A DNA stretch of 64,000 nucleotides from Serendipita indica DSM 11827 (GCA_910890315.1 CAJVGD010000042.1:1860001-1924000); one strand, 5' to 3'; counted from the first letter of the stretch, positions 33,218 to 45,523 are shown. The notes: generated by a model not told the origin, from the letters alone. A program made the numbers and translations.

Positions 33218-36200
33218 ATGTTTACCAGAAAACGTCCCCTGTCAGACAAGTGGTTCTGGAAACAGTATGACCCACATTCCGATGATTTCAGCAAGCCGTC
33301 AGTAGAAGGTGACCGCGATTCTCTGACCGGGAGCTGGAAACCTTGTAAATCCTTCCCATCCGAGATCTACGTCGAACTTTTGGCTATTGGACGGATACCC
33401 GACCCATTTATAGGGTTTAACGAACACGCGGTTCAATGTATATTCTGTGATCTGGCCAGAAACAGACTCACGACCTTACAGGGGTAGCTGATACAGAATG
33501 GCTCTACGCATGTCTCTTTGACTTGGAGGACTTTACAGCCATTGCTCAAAATGATCTTGCTTCCGAGATAACGTTTGAAGGCTTGGACACTATTTGCGAC
33601 GTGTACTTGGTAAGTATATAACATCTAGCTGATAATGAGACCAACAAATATTCAGAATGGCAAGGCAGTGCTACATACAGATAATATGTTCAGACAATAC
33701 TCGGTAAGCCTACGAGTTGAGACGACGATATACTTACCTGACCTGCAGCTACGACTCGTGCCCGCCATAAACGGTGCCAAAGCGCACGCTAATCTTCTCG
33801 TTCTTCATTTCCGCTCGGCTAAGCGAGTAGCGAAGCAATTAGAGGCTCAGTATGGGGCCGTCAGGGCCGGGTCATGCAATCTAGGGGATCCCTCAAGGGT
33901 CTACATAAGGTCGACATCCGCTGGGTCGCGACGGCTTTACTCAAATTTGTTTAGAAAAGCCGCATATCACTTTCGGTGGGATTGGGTAACATAGCTCAAC
34001 CTCTCAGGAATCCAATGCTCAAAGCATACAGGGCCCAGAGCTAATTGGGGCTGGTCCGTGGAAACCGGTTACATTGACGACATTTGCAGCACGAATCACC
34101 GAGGCGCAAAGTTCTGCTTGCGTCGAGCTTGCTACTCAAGAATCTCTCCTGGCGATTACAACGAGGGTCGAGGTAGTCAAAGCGGAAGGACTCCTTGTTA
34201 GGGCGTGCCTCCTAGATGATAATGGGCACACCGTGCGTATAGAAGAGTGCGCTCTGTCACCGCACGAATGTCGACTTGTCGACATGGAATGGAAATTCCC
34301 CTCTGGAAGGATTCGGCTATGGAACCCCTGTGGATATGGCGAAGCCTACCTATACCGCTTACAAATCCAACTTCTACAAGGGGTGAGTTCTGACTCTTGT
34401 AGTTATTTGATTGTCTGACCGGACTCACAGGAGCGCTGCATCGATCAAATCACTCGGCGGATTGGGTTCCGAGACATTCAGCTGCTCCAGAATCCGCTTC
34501 TCAGCGCTCCTGGAACAACGTTTTGTTTTCGCATCAATGGAACCAAAATATTCTTAAGAGGCAGGTACTTTGTAACATAGGACAAACGCGCTGAGTACTC
34601 TTCAAGGTTCTAATTGGATCCCAGGAGATTGTTTCCTGACTAAAATGACGCATGGTCGTTATTTCTCCTGGCTAAATCTACTCAAGAGTGGCAACCAGAA
34701 CTGCATAAGAGTATGGGGAGGTGGCATATACGAATCAGACGCCTTCTATGATATTTGCGATGGTGTGTCGTGGGTTTAAGATCTTCCATGGCTAACGCAA
34801 GATTATAGAGTTGGGCATTCTGGTTTGGCAAGACTTTGCCTTTGCCTGCGGTGTTTATCCCGCACACAAAGAATTTATGGACACAGTCAGCGAGGAAGCT
34901 CGAGATAATCTGAAACGATTGAGGCATCATGCTTCCCTTGCGGTGCTTTGTGGAAATAATGAAGACTACCTGCAGATCAAGATGTGGGGTACGTAAGTGT
35001 CACGTCATTGCGATATCTGACTTTCCATGGATTCCTAGGTGTCAAGGGAGGTCTTCCAGCAGTCGTGATCTACGAGGGGCTACTCCCGAAGCTAGTACGC
35101 TTTCTCAACTCGACTTTATTTATGTGCATAAATCGTCTCGTAGGTCAAAGAGCTGACTTCGCCTTGTATTCCTTATGTGTACGGATCACCCTATGGAGGA
35201 GAGGGTGATGACACCTCAGATCCTACTATCGGGGATGTGGTGCGTACATCCAAGTATTCAGACCTGTACTCAAAGGCAACACAGCATCAGTGGGATGTCT
35301 GGGCAGGTAAAGGGGAACCTTTCCAAGATTTCGATATCCTTGGTGGTCGATTTATTTCGTGAGAAATATCTTCACTTCTTGGAGCCTGTAATCTGACGCC
35401 CGAAAGTGAATTTGGCGTACCCTCGCTGCCATGCTTTCGCACTGTTGAAGCATTCTTTTCGTCAAATGACACCTCGGAGCGCTTTCCACAGTCCACTGTA
35501 ATCCAGCAGCACACTCGCGCAGGCTCATACGAAAAACGCTTTGCCGTGCTCATGAACGAGAATTTCAGAATGACAGGCGATCTCGAAAGGTAAACACTAC
35601 CTGCAATTCCTATTGATGCTCATCATTCGCTCAGCTACATTTATCTTACCCAGCTCATGCAGAGTGAAGCGTTGGGTTTCGCCTACAGGGTATGGCGCAG
35701 GAATTGGAAAGGGGAAGGGCATGAAGAGGTTCATTGAATTCTTTCATTCGGATTGTCACTGACTGCTCACCAGACTGCTGGTGTTCTTGTGTGGCAGCTG
35801 AACGATTGTTGGCCGGTCACATCGTGGGCTATATGCGACTACTTTGTCAGTATAACAATCATTGATGCTTATGATCTGATATTTCCTAGTTACGACCGAA
35901 ACCAGCTTACTTTAGCATCTCTCGTGAACTCAAGCCCCTAACTGTGGGAATCCAACGCACAGTAGGTTAAAGGCTTTTTCTCGGTGGAGATATAGTGACA
36001 TTCATCCAAAGGTTGCTAAGAATCGTACAAACGATCGCCCTCGTGCATTTTACGAGTTTGGTGCCTTCCAATCGGTTGCGGCTACTCTGGATATCTGGGC
36101 TTCAAATTTTACTCTGACTAGACAGAACGTCCGATTGGAACTACATGGCTATGATCTGCAGTCAGACTGGACATATCGGCACATCCAAGACCTTCTCTTG

Positions 36201-36674
36201 GAGCCAAATTGTAGTCGAGATGTGATATGTGGAATGGCGTGCCCTCACGGAGGGATAGAGGGCACTATACCTACGCCTTCACGGTCGGTCGTCATGGCTG
36301 CTACTCTACGAGACCAGGATGGTCGGGTCGTCTCTCAATGTGTTGATTGGCCTCAGCCATTCAAGTTCATCCAACCTCAAGACCCACGATTAACGGCTGT
36401 CTTGCGACAGAATGTCTTGGAAGTGCAGGCCGAACGGCCTGTCAAGGGACTGTTCCTGAGTGTCGACGGAGGTGAGGACGACGTCATTTGGAGTGAAAAC
36501 GGCCTAGATATAGTGCCGGTAAGCCAAGGTCTGGTACCGCTATCGGTAATTGACCCTTTCACATTAAAGGGATATACAGCGAGTATCACGATCACAGGTC
36601 TCAAAGGCCGCACAATCAACGCCGCATATCTTGGCTGCGAGAAGAGAACTCCTTTACGTATGTCGGGCCAATAA
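33218..36674 (+). CDS. GH2 beta-mannosidase (intracellular type)
   Basis: Seventeen exons give exactly 904 aa: 33218-33437, 33482-33609, 33656-33703, 33749-33909, 33955-33985, 34032-34382, 34431-34560, 34607-34762, 34809-34988, 35039-35094, 35144-35239, 35285-35358, 35407-35589, 35635-35728, 35774-35845, 35890-35961, 36012-36674. Removes terminal beta-mannose from oligosaccharides. N-terminal sugar-binding domain (FEGLDTICDVYLNGK, DNMFRQYS), then the barrel: FLRGSNWIPGDCF, CIRVWGGGIYESDAFYDICD, LGILVWQDFAFACGVYP, acid/base Glu460 in LCGNNED, nucleophile Glu545 in SEFGVPSLPC, and VLVWQLNDCWPVTSWA. No signal peptide, so like the fungal type-B cytosolic enzymes. Intron 7 (34561-34606) needs a GC donor. 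Confidence 0.93.
34561..34606 (+). other. GC-AG intron in beta-mannosidase
   Basis: Donor AG|GCAGGT, acceptor TTCAAG. Using the nearby GT instead yields an immediate stop. With the GC donor the protein reads FLRG|SNWIPGD, the conserved GH2 sequence, and the 17-exon total is whole codons. Confidence 0.75.
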
Positions 36675-36724
36675 TGACCTGTGAAGAACGAAGACAAACG
36701 AACGAAACTTTGACATTGTTCAGA

Positions 36725-37839
36725 CTATTCCTCGAAAATTAGAACTTTGTCTCCACCCCAGCTCTCCATGAGCCGTTGGCCGTCCCCGGTCGGCTGTGAG
36801 AACGCGATCTGGTCAGTTTTGAGATTTAGAGCGCAACCATGGATAAAGGTACGAGTAGCCGCATCCAATAAGGCCCTCGCAACGCCATTTCGACGAAATT
36901 CGTGCGAGACGAAGATTCGGGATACTCCCATGATGCAAGGAAGGGGTGTAGGGCTTCGTGGCTTTAGTTAGGCAGGAAAATCCGATGTCAAGTTGAGACA
37001 TACTCGCAATATACACCTCGATCAACATATAGCGAGTTATTTGCATTAGATTCTCCTGGCGTCACTCTTCGAAAGGCAGATTTGATCTTTTGGACGACTA
37101 TGCATCCAGCCACCCGTTCCTTCGTCGAGGACTTGAACACAGGCACAAGGAACAGATAGACCTTGGTAAGCTTCAGTAAAACCCAAAAGCGGCGAGCAAG
37201 CTATACCTTGGAGACCTCCAACGCCGGTTTACTTAGTGATGGAGAAGACAGAGCAGTGTCAACTGTCGACATGATGTTCGAAAGCTAGACTAGGCTCAGT
37301 TTGTATTGGTTGTTACGCTGTGAACAAACCTTTGTCCCAATTTTGCCTCCTGTCGTTGCCCGAACACAAACTATGCGACCCGACAGGCCGGAAGACATTA
37401 TAGCCCGTGATTCAATCACGATCATCCCAGCATTCGCCGCTTCCTTCTCGTCTTCTCTTGTCCACTCGCCGCCTCTGCGAACACGATCACAGTGCGTTTT
37501 GTGCAGGAGCTCATCCTCTGGAGATCCACGTGTGTAAGATAGCTTACACAGGGAACATGACGTAAATGCAGGTTTGGTAGAGAAACCAAGGACCAGTTGG
37601 CGGAGGGGTCTGCGAGTTTGGCCAGAGATCGTGAGGGACGCCTTTCCGACTCGTTTCGTGTCTTCTGGGAGAGACTTGGGGCGCTTCGACGCGTGATGTC
37701 GGGATGCAGACTCCCCTTCGTCCTCTGTCCAATCCCGCGGCCGCTTTCCAATCGCGGGGAGGGGTTCAACCACGATTTCAGGCGCGTCTATAAAAGATCT
37801 TGCGCGTTTTAAATATGATCTAGCAGGTTTTGACGACAT
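36725..37839 (-). CDS. ECO1: Cohesin acetyltransferase Eco1/Ctf7
   Basis: Exons 37839-37330, 37284-37207, 37161-37004, 36953-36725; 324 aa. Eco1 acetylates Smc3 in S phase to establish sister-chromatid cohesion. Order: basic N-terminal tail; C2H2 zinc finger CSLCKLSYTRGSPEDELLHKTHC reading from about residue 105; linker; split GNAT domain with VAGCIVVQKI, then PTPLPCIMGVSRIFVSHEFR, RNGVARALLDAATRTFIHG (acetyl-CoA loop R-x-x-G-x-A) and the Eco1-specific tail IAFSQPTGDGQRLMESWGG. The fourth exon begins after AACTAAAGCCACGAAG, the acceptor that gives YCDPTPLP. Convergent with beta-mannosidase (50 bp between stops) and divergent from NOP1 (222 bp between ATGs). Confidence 0.93.
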
Positions 37840-38061
37840 TGCACAAACAGGTGCTGTGGTGATCGGCAGCAAGCGAGTTGGAGCGGAGTTGGAATACGAA
37901 GAGCTGGTGTTCCAGGCTTTAAACACGTATCGATAGAAAGAGTTTCGGCCTTTTACCTGAATAAACGCGCCAGTTTCGTGTTCTTTTGGGTATAAAGCGA
38001 GTCTCCTTGCACTAATATCTGAGGCTGGGACGCACTTTGCCTTTCAAACCAACTTGACAAA
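37840..38061. promoter_or_regulatory. Bidirectional promoter, ECO1 and NOP1
   Basis: 222 bp separate the two outward ATGs. On the NOP1 side TATAAAG (about 37991-37997) sits some 70 bp before the ATG. Whether the two genes are co-regulated is not shown by the sequence. Confidence 0.5.
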
Positions 38062-39254
38062 ATGGCATTTGGTACATCAAAAGCGCATGGCGGTCTGCAA
38101 ACATTACTAAAACGTTCGAATAGGTCAATCTGGTGGTCGAGGTGGCTTTAGTGGACGCGGAGGTCGAGGCGGGCTGGGTGCAAGAGGTCGAGGTGGTCCG
38201 CCTGCCCGAGGAGGTGCTCGAGGTATGAGTTTCTGAACTCTACTTATAATTTTATTGCTCATAATGACTTTTATTTGAACAGGAGCCAGCCGGGGAGGTG
38301 CAAGAGGCGGAGGACGAGGCGCACGAGGCGGGGGCCGAGGTAGAGGCGGAAAACCTGCAGGAAGAGGTGCAAAAGGCGGCTCAAACGTTGTAAGTGGGCT
38401 TTCACTCTGTAAAATTCAAGTCCTAAGCTAGGACCCACAGATTTTGGAGCCACACAGACACGCCGGTATATTTGTCGCAAAAGGCAAAGAACAATTACTC
38501 GTCACCAAGAATCTCGTACCTGGGGAGTCGGTATATGGCGAAAAACGTATAGCAATCGAGGGTCCCAAAGATGCAGATGGGACTGCGGCAAAGACTGAAT
38601 ATCGTGTCTGGAATCCTTTCCGATCCAAACTGGCTGCAGGGGTGCTCGGTGGTCTCGATAACATCTATATCGCTCCAGGCAAAAAGGTACTATACTTAGG
38701 GGCGGCGAGTGGCACTAGTGTCAGCCATGTCGCCGACATTGTGGGTCCCGAAGGCGTTGTTTACGCCGTCGAGTTCTCTCACAGGAGTGGGCGAGATCTC
38801 ATCAACATGGCGAAGAAGCGAACCAATGTCATTCGTATGTCATTCTGTTCTGTGTTGTAACGTAATTGTCTTACCGCTTCTAGCCATTGTCGAGGATGCG
38901 CGACATCCAGCCAAGTATCGCATGCTACTGTCCCTCGTCGACGTCATCTTCTCCGATGTCGCTCAGCCAGATCAAGCGCGGATAGTTGCACTCAACGCCG
39001 ACTATTTCTTAAAAAATCAGGGCCACGCTGTGATTTCCATCAAAGCCAACTGTATCGACTCAACAATGCCAGCAGAACAAGTTTTTGCCAACGAAGTGCA
39101 ACTACTCAAAACAATGAAATTCAAGCCGATGGAACAGCTGACATTGGAGCCGTACGAGAGAGTGAGTACCAGTCGCGAGAGGTGCTCACACATGAACTGA
39201 TTGAAAACGTAGGACCATGCTATGCTCTGTGCACGATACGAGCGTAATGCTTAA
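38062..39254 (+). CDS. NOP1: Fibrillarin, box C/D snoRNP methyltransferase
   Basis: Exons 38062-38071, 38124-38222, 38283-38389, 38441-38834, 38884-39161, 39213-39254; 309 aa. Nucleolar SAM-dependent rRNA 2'-O-methyltransferase guided by C/D snoRNAs. The first ~75 residues are a GAR domain (repeated [10 protein letters not shown]), the substrate of arginine methylation. The fold follows: [53 protein letters not shown] site [65 protein letters not shown] and [14 protein letters not shown]. The first exon is only 10 nt. Tail [13 protein letters not shown] is shorter than the usual VVGVYRP ending because of the last small exon; this looks genuine but is the least certain part. Confidence 0.96.
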
Positions 39255-39347
39255 ATTTCCACGACCTAGTCTCTCACGATGTACTCTTACTACGTATTTG
39301 TCGTCCCGCCCAATACGCTTGGTCCCTGCCATCTCTGTCTCGTTCCA

Positions 39348-41688
39348 ATGGACGACGTCAGTGAACGCGAAGATATTTCTAGGACATATGTTCGCAACAT
39401 TAAAGATCCCATTTACGATTATAGTACGTCAGTGGGACCCGTGTGCCTTCGTTTCTGGTAACAGTCGACAAAAAGTCGAAGTCGAGACCTTCTTCTTCCA
39501 GTTTATCGACACGTAAGATGATACTCGGCCCTAGATGTTCCTTAACTGATAGGTATCTCAGGCGGCAATTCCAACGTCTGCGGAACATCAAACAGCTTGG
39601 GACATCCTATTTCGTATGGCCTGGAGGGTCACACAACCGGTTTGAACATTGCCTCGGCGTCATGCATCTCGCAAAGATCATGGTAGACCATCTCTCGCAG
39701 CAAGCGGGCCTGGGGATTACATTGCGAGATCGCAGATGCGTCCAACTTGCTGGTGAGTCACTCTTAAGCGGATTATCTCCTCTGAGGCCTACTGTAGGTC
39801 TTTTGCACGATCTAGGTCAGCACACTCACTGGGCAAGCGGACTTCTATTTTAATATATCAATTAGGCCATGGCCCATTTAGTCATGTCTTTGACGGGCAA
39901 TTCATACCTCGGTTTGTATTCTGACATACTCGACTAGTTCGTTGACCTCTAAGCAGGGCTCGGTGAATCCCTCTGTGACTAGAAGTTGTCGCTCTCTAAC
40001 CCCATTTCTGCTAGTCCAGGCTACGATTGGAAACATGAAGATGCATCCGAACTCATGTTTGAGGCAATGCTCAAGGAAAATGAAATTGAGATGCCCCAGC
40101 AGGATATCGCGTTTGTTCGCGATCTCATTGCAGGGATAGACCGCCATCCAGAGAATCAGGAGAAGGCTTACCTCTTTGAAATCGTCGCGAACAAGCGGAA
40201 CGGAATAGACGTGGACAAGTTCGTTGTCACCCAGTCCTGATATGTCTGTTCATGGTGTAGGTTCGATTACATAGCTCGGGATACACACCAGATCGGAGGA
40301 AACAAGTGCAGCTTAGCGGCTATGAGGTATTGGAATATACCATATATCGCTCTGACCTGACCGTCCTTAGATTGATAAAATCAAGTCGCGTCATCGGAGA
40401 CCACATTGCTTACTCTAACAAAGACATTACAAATGTCTTCCTTGTGTTCCAAGAGAGATGGAGCCTTCACAAACGAGGTATCATCAACTTAGACTTCAGA
40501 GTTGCCGAACTTGACATCAAAGCAGTTTATACTCATCCAGCTGCAAAGGCAATTGAGTATATGGTTGTGGATGCCCTTCTTGCTGCTGATCCTATAATGC
40601 GCATATCCGAACAAGTCGATGATCCGGCTCGGTACGTCTTCCTTACGGACGCCATACTCGAAGATATTGAGAGGTCGACGGACGAGGTATGCATTCGGTT
40701 TACTGAATAACAGCATGGCTAGAGGCTGACGAGAAATTAGGCTCTAGCACCTGCAAGGGACATCGTTTATCGCCTTCGGACTCGGCTGCTTTACAAATGC
40801 GTCGACGTACTACACCTTCACCCACACGAAGAAATGCAGCTGAAGGATATCGTGACCGCTCAAGCGATTGCTCTTGAAGCCAATAGAGTTCGGGCAAGCT
40901 CATCCTCTACACAAAATTTACCAGAAGTCGTTCCTGTGGATATCATCGTTGACTGGACTTTTGTGCACTTTGGAATGAAGGATAAGAACCCGGTCGATCT
41001 TGTACTGTGAGTACGATCTCATCTGTACTTCTACTTCCAATTAGATTAGGTTCTACGGGAAACACAATCCTGACGGTAAGCTCGCCTCGTCTTACCAGTC
41101 ATAGTCCTCACTTGATTCAAGAAGCCTTTCACGCGCGCGCAGAGGAGTATAGTAGAACGTTCCCACATAACTTTGCGGAGGTAGCGTTACGCGTCTTCAC
41201 AAGGAACCGAAGGTATATTCCTTTATTACCCTGTAGACATTCCCTGAACTCCGTGGATCAGCCTGTATGGACTAGTTCAGGCCGGCTTTCGTGCTGTCCT
41301 GAAAAAAGGATCCTTGGAAACATCTGGCCACGTGGTTGGAGGCAACGAAGCAAGAACACCAGCGAGGACCAGCATTCCTCTTGGTGAAGAACAGATACCT
41401 GGAGGCTCAGCTGGAAGTCGACTGGAAGAGAAATTCTACGATGGGAACCCTTTCACTTTAGTCCCTCCAACCTATGCTTCGACGGGGTCCCCGAGCATGA
41501 AAGGCAAGCGATCGTTGCAGCATCTTCGCTCCACACCCTCCTCGCGAACGTCTCCTGCACTAAGTTACAAAGACCTACCAACGACCGCACATTCTCTTCT
41601 TGGGTCCGCTCCCTCGGTCACCGCATCGAAACGGTTACATGACGGGGAGGGCACACACTCACCACAGAAGAAGACTCGCTTAGACTAA
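39348..41688 (+). CDS. SAMHD1: SAMHD1-like HD-domain dNTP phosphohydrolase
   Basis: Twelve exons: 39348-39423, 39476-39512, 39562-39752, 39798-39815, 39866-39911, 40015-40218, 40261-40326, 40371-40686, 40741-41006, 41050-41075, 41122-41212, 41262-41688; 587 aa in whole codons. The HD core is complete: [47 protein letters not shown] (the HD pair), [13 protein letters not shown] and DKFDYIARD; these are the four metal ligands of SAMHD1-type dGTP-stimulated dNTPases. No SAM domain precedes it; the protein starts about 16 residues before the core. The tail of ~140 residues is Ser/Pro-rich with basic KRLHDGEG...PQKKTRLD, perhaps a nuclear signal. Predicted to hydrolyse dNTPs to nucleosides and triphosphate. 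An in-frame ATG at 39279 would add 23 residues. Exon 4 has just 18 nt. Confidence 0.88.
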
Positions 41689-41785
41689 ACGCTCTGTTTG
41701 TTTCTAGTAGAATTGTCTTAGGCGCTTTATAACTCTGTTCTCAATTGCTGACCATCGAAGTCACCCACCTTGGACATCAGCCACC

Positions 41786-43984
41786 ATGTCAGAAAATACA
41801 GGAAACAGTAGAAAGCGATCCCAAAATCGAACAAAATCGCGTCGAAATCAACCTGGTCCTCGTGGACAGACAAATCCGGAAAGTGCTGACAAGGGCAAAG
41901 CGCCGGTATCTGTTGTGCCTCAGGAGTCCAAAGAAGAGGAGGAAGACAGCCATATGTGTCATATATGCGCTGAATCCATGGAGAGGAAATCGTATGCGGT
42001 CTCAGAATGTAACCATCGCACCTGCAACATCTGCGCTATCCGCCTAAGGGCATTGTATAAGAAAACAGAGTGTACTTACTGCAAGGTTGGATAATTTCTG
42101 ACTTGGGTTTACTGCAATTTTGCTGAAGAAATCCCCAGGCCTCGCAGCCACTGGTGATAATCACCAGTTCAGCTGATCGTCTATTTGAGTCATACACTTC
42201 TTCAGAAACGCCATTTCAAGACTCTAAATTGGGCATACACTTTGAGTCCCAGGAGCTAATGGAGGATTGCCGTATCCTTCTACGCTTCAATTGCCCCGAT
42301 CTAGCGTGCGAATATGTGGCAAGAAATTGGCCAGAGTTGAAGTATCATACTCGTACCGAGCATGGTCTACTTCTATGGTATGTGATCGCGTTGAGCCTGT
42401 CTGTCGATTCCATTTAACAGGATCCAGTGACCTCTGCATAAGGCACAAGCGGATATTCGCGCATGAGCATGCCCTGTACACACCACAACAACTATCGGCG
42501 CATCTTCCAACGTGGAGGGGGGCTTATCGACAACAGACACCTACAACAGCTTTGGATGCCAACGCACACCCAGTCTGTGAATTCTGCCGAGAGGCACTGT
42601 ATAGTGAAGACGAGCATTTTGCTCATATGCGGGAGCACCACGAGGAGTGTTTCGTTTGCAAAGCTGGGGGTGTCCGGCACCAGTAGTGAGTGACGATGAA
42701 CGTGGATTGCGCTCAAAGCTGAGTCACTGGCAGCTATCAGGACTATAACAGCCTTGTATGGTACTTCATCTGGTGGAAGTTGAACTGACAGCGCTATAGG
42801 AAGCTCATTTCCGACAAGTTCATCATCCTTGCCCGCATAGCGACTGTCTAGCTCAGAAGTTCGTTGTGTTTCCCACTGCGTTGGATCTACAGGCACACAT
42901 CATAGAGAAACACGGAGAAACGATGTCCGCACGCGACATCAAAGACACCCGCAGGATACAACCAGAGTTTGCACCTGCAGAAAGCAGTCGGCGAACTCGC
43001 CTTCCGCCTTCAGGACAGCGGCAAACAGATACCCACGGGGTCGATACCGAACCAAGCTCTTCCAGAAGGCGCGCAGCATTTGCTCCTACTCTTACCAATA
43101 CCGAGCAAGCTGCCCTGAGCTCTATGACAACTACTCCCAACCCTACACCATCTCAAGTGGACAGTCAGACTATCCAGTTCGTTTTCGTATTGTGGGTTTA
43201 TTTACACTGACCGCAAAGTAGGCGTCACGAATTGTTCCTTTCTCGGCTAGCCGCTGCCACACATGGTTCTTCGACATCTATACCAGCAGCGAAGGCAGCG
43301 ATTCGCTCCTATCGCTCTTCTGAGTCATCCGCAGGCGATCTCATCACTACCTTCTACAATATTCTCGATCAAGATCTTGACACCGTCGGTGTCTTTATAT
43401 CGTCCCTCGTAGACCTGTTGGATGATGAGAGTAAGAAGAGGACCCTTTTGACCGCATGGAACGGGTTCAAAATACAGAAGCAAGAAGAGTTTCCATCATT
43501 AGGCCCAACATTCTCAGCGGCGGGTGGTACTTCTTGGGCGTCAGGCGGTCGAACCCTTCGTGTCAAAAAGCAGCAAGCTCAGAGCAAGCACAGCCAAGTT
43601 TGGGCCCGAGTCGAGCGCGCCGCCGCATCTGTATCAACATCTGGACCGAACACAAGAATAACAGCCGGTCAAACACCATGGTCTCGCTCGGCCAAGTTGA
43701 CAACACCTCATCAAGCCTTATCATCGTCCATGTCTACATTGTCTATCAAGTCTCCGAGTACATCCGCAGATAATACCGCGTTTCCATCACTTCCATCAAA
43801 TGCGCCAATACGCGTTCCCCGAGAATTTGTCTCTGGCCGAAATCAGGGTGGAGGATCTCGGACCAATGCCTGGTCAGGAGAAAACGCTACAGAGGAAGGA
43901 CTAGTAGCCGATGCGTTAGCTGCGTCTTCAAAGCGGAAAAAGTCATCAAAGCAGACTTTATTCACACTTGGGTCAACTAGATAG
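41786..43984 (+). CDS. HEL2: Ribosome-collision E3 ligase Hel2/ZNF598
   Basis: Exons 41786-42085, 42139-42377, 42428-42685, 42734-42755, 42800-43176, 43219-43984; 653 aa. Hel2 ubiquitinates small-subunit proteins of collided ribosomes to start quality control. N-terminal RING CHICAESMERKSYAVSECNH, ending in ECTYCK; then LRFNCPDLACEYVARNWPEL, the CDLCIRHKRIFAHEHALYTP block, and C2H2 fingers CEFCREALYSEDEHFAHMRE, CFVC...YYQDYNSLEAHFRQVHHPC and VVFPTALDLQAHIIEKHG. The C-terminal part has the AAKAAIRSYRSSESSA and DLITTFYNILD conserved helix, then Ser/Thr-rich sequence and a basic end (SSKRKKSSKQTL). ATG in a GCCACCATG context. The exon at 42734-42755 is 22 nt; the donor at 42686 was chosen because it gives the conserved QYYQDYN. 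Confidence 0.93.
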
Positions 43985-44510
43985 GTTATAGCAAAGTCAA
44001 TCATGTGGCGGAATGGCAGAGCAATACATTGAAATACCCTAGAGTGATTCACATGAGAGTAACGATAAAGAAATTATTTATGCTTGGGATAAATAAGCCA
44101 TATTGTTGGAACAGAGCCTAGCGCTTTCCCTGTCATTAATAGGACCATGACATGGGAATGTTGGAATTCTTGCTTCAGTGCAGCATCACTGCAACAGCTG
44201 AAGCCATGCGCCCTAAAGGCTAGCATTAGTAACACCGTCAGTGTACTTTATGGAGAGCAATTTTATTTATTTGATAAATCACGATAATGTTGGATTAGCC
44301 ACACTCGAGTTGCCTAAATAGAGTCCTCGACGATGCTTTGCGAGTCGAATCATGCTGAAATAGTAACATTAAACAGAAGTATAAAACGTTTGTCTTTCAA
44401 TGTTGTGCCTTGGAACTGCTACTTCAGTGCTCTAGCTAAGTCGATATATTTGCATGTATTTGTTCCTTCGAGGCATGATATCCCCCCACTACTTCAAACC
44501 TCTGTCAGCA

Positions 44511-44528
44511 TTACTGTGTACACAGTAA
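44511..44528. repeat. 18-bp perfect palindrome
   Basis: TTACTGTGTACACAGTAA is its own reverse complement. Each half (TTACTGTGT) resembles the outer edge of the nearby repeat: copy C read in reverse starts TTACTGTGTGTGAAG. It may be a fused pair of element ends, or chance. Confidence 0.5.
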
Positions 44529-45440
44529 CAATACGTGATGCAAATACCGAGTATGGCAAAGAAGAGAAATATAAAAGCATTATTGACAGTAGTCATGGAT
44601 GTGCACCTCGGTCGTCGATGTTCTGTAGCGTGTACAGAAAAAAGGGGCTGCAAGGGTCGACATCGAGGCTTGACTTCGCGACATGCTGAGGCAACTCCAA
44701 GGGCGTCTGTGTCTTCAATTAATGACCAATAATAATACCCTCCAGCCTCCTCGGCCCATAAATGAAGTGCAGCCTTCCACTCTTTTCATCCAAAAGTTTG
44801 GAAGTGTTTCGTTATGATGGACATAGCGTACGATAGGCTGGTGAGAAACAAGCTCCATGTAAGCAGAGATAATATAAACGTATCGACATATCTAGAGAGC
44901 ACTGGAAAATATTTCCAGTACCTTTTAGTTACTGACTACGACGTCTAAGCCGTCAATATTGACATCTCTGTATCATATCGTAATATGCTATCTCTCTGCT
45001 ACGCAATAAAATTGTTAGAAAGGCTACCTGTCTGAGAAGTGATTATCATGCCCAGATATTGAGTAGCTATCATGTTGGAATTAGTCCTCTAGGTAGGTGG
45101 AGGAACAGTGGAAGAGGTCAGCGTCGAGCTCGAGGCAAATAAATAAAGACATTTGAAACTACCGCCTCGCCTAATAAAATACTGAGGAATTGAAAATGGA
45201 ATGCAAACTCGAACATTTGTCAGCATCACTGCAACAGGTTGAATAGCGAGCCACTGCAGTATTGGAATGACAATTCATGGTGTCGAGCAAGTATCCTTAC
45301 GCTATCCTCACTCTTTTTGTCACTTCTGGACGCTGTGGCATTAACAATTAATTGTAGTTGTTACTACGCGGAGTAATTTATGCATTTACGCATAATAAAT
45401 ACCGTGTATGAACCGAAATACTGTGAATCTGCACCCGAAC

Positions 45441-45523
45441 TACAACCATATGACTGACTATGAGGGCGCACAGTCACCCATTATAATAGTTCCAATGTTT
45501 AGCAATCACCCCTTACGCACTGT
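45441..45523 (-). repeat. Interspersed repeat, copy D (partial, inverted)
   Basis: Read on the minus strand it gives TACAGTGCGTAAGGGGTGAT, then TGCTAA, and later GTGCGCCCTCATAGTCAGTC, aligning with the core of copies A and B (TACTATGTGTGAAGAGTGAT, CGCTAA, GTGTGCCTTCGCAGTCAGTC). The most diverged copy; only the core is recognisable. Confidence 0.55.

Noticed and set aside
39279-39347. 23-residue N-terminal extension of the SAMHD1-like protein
   Set aside because: In frame, but Cys/Tyr-rich without family similarity; the ATG at 39348 starts directly before the conserved region.
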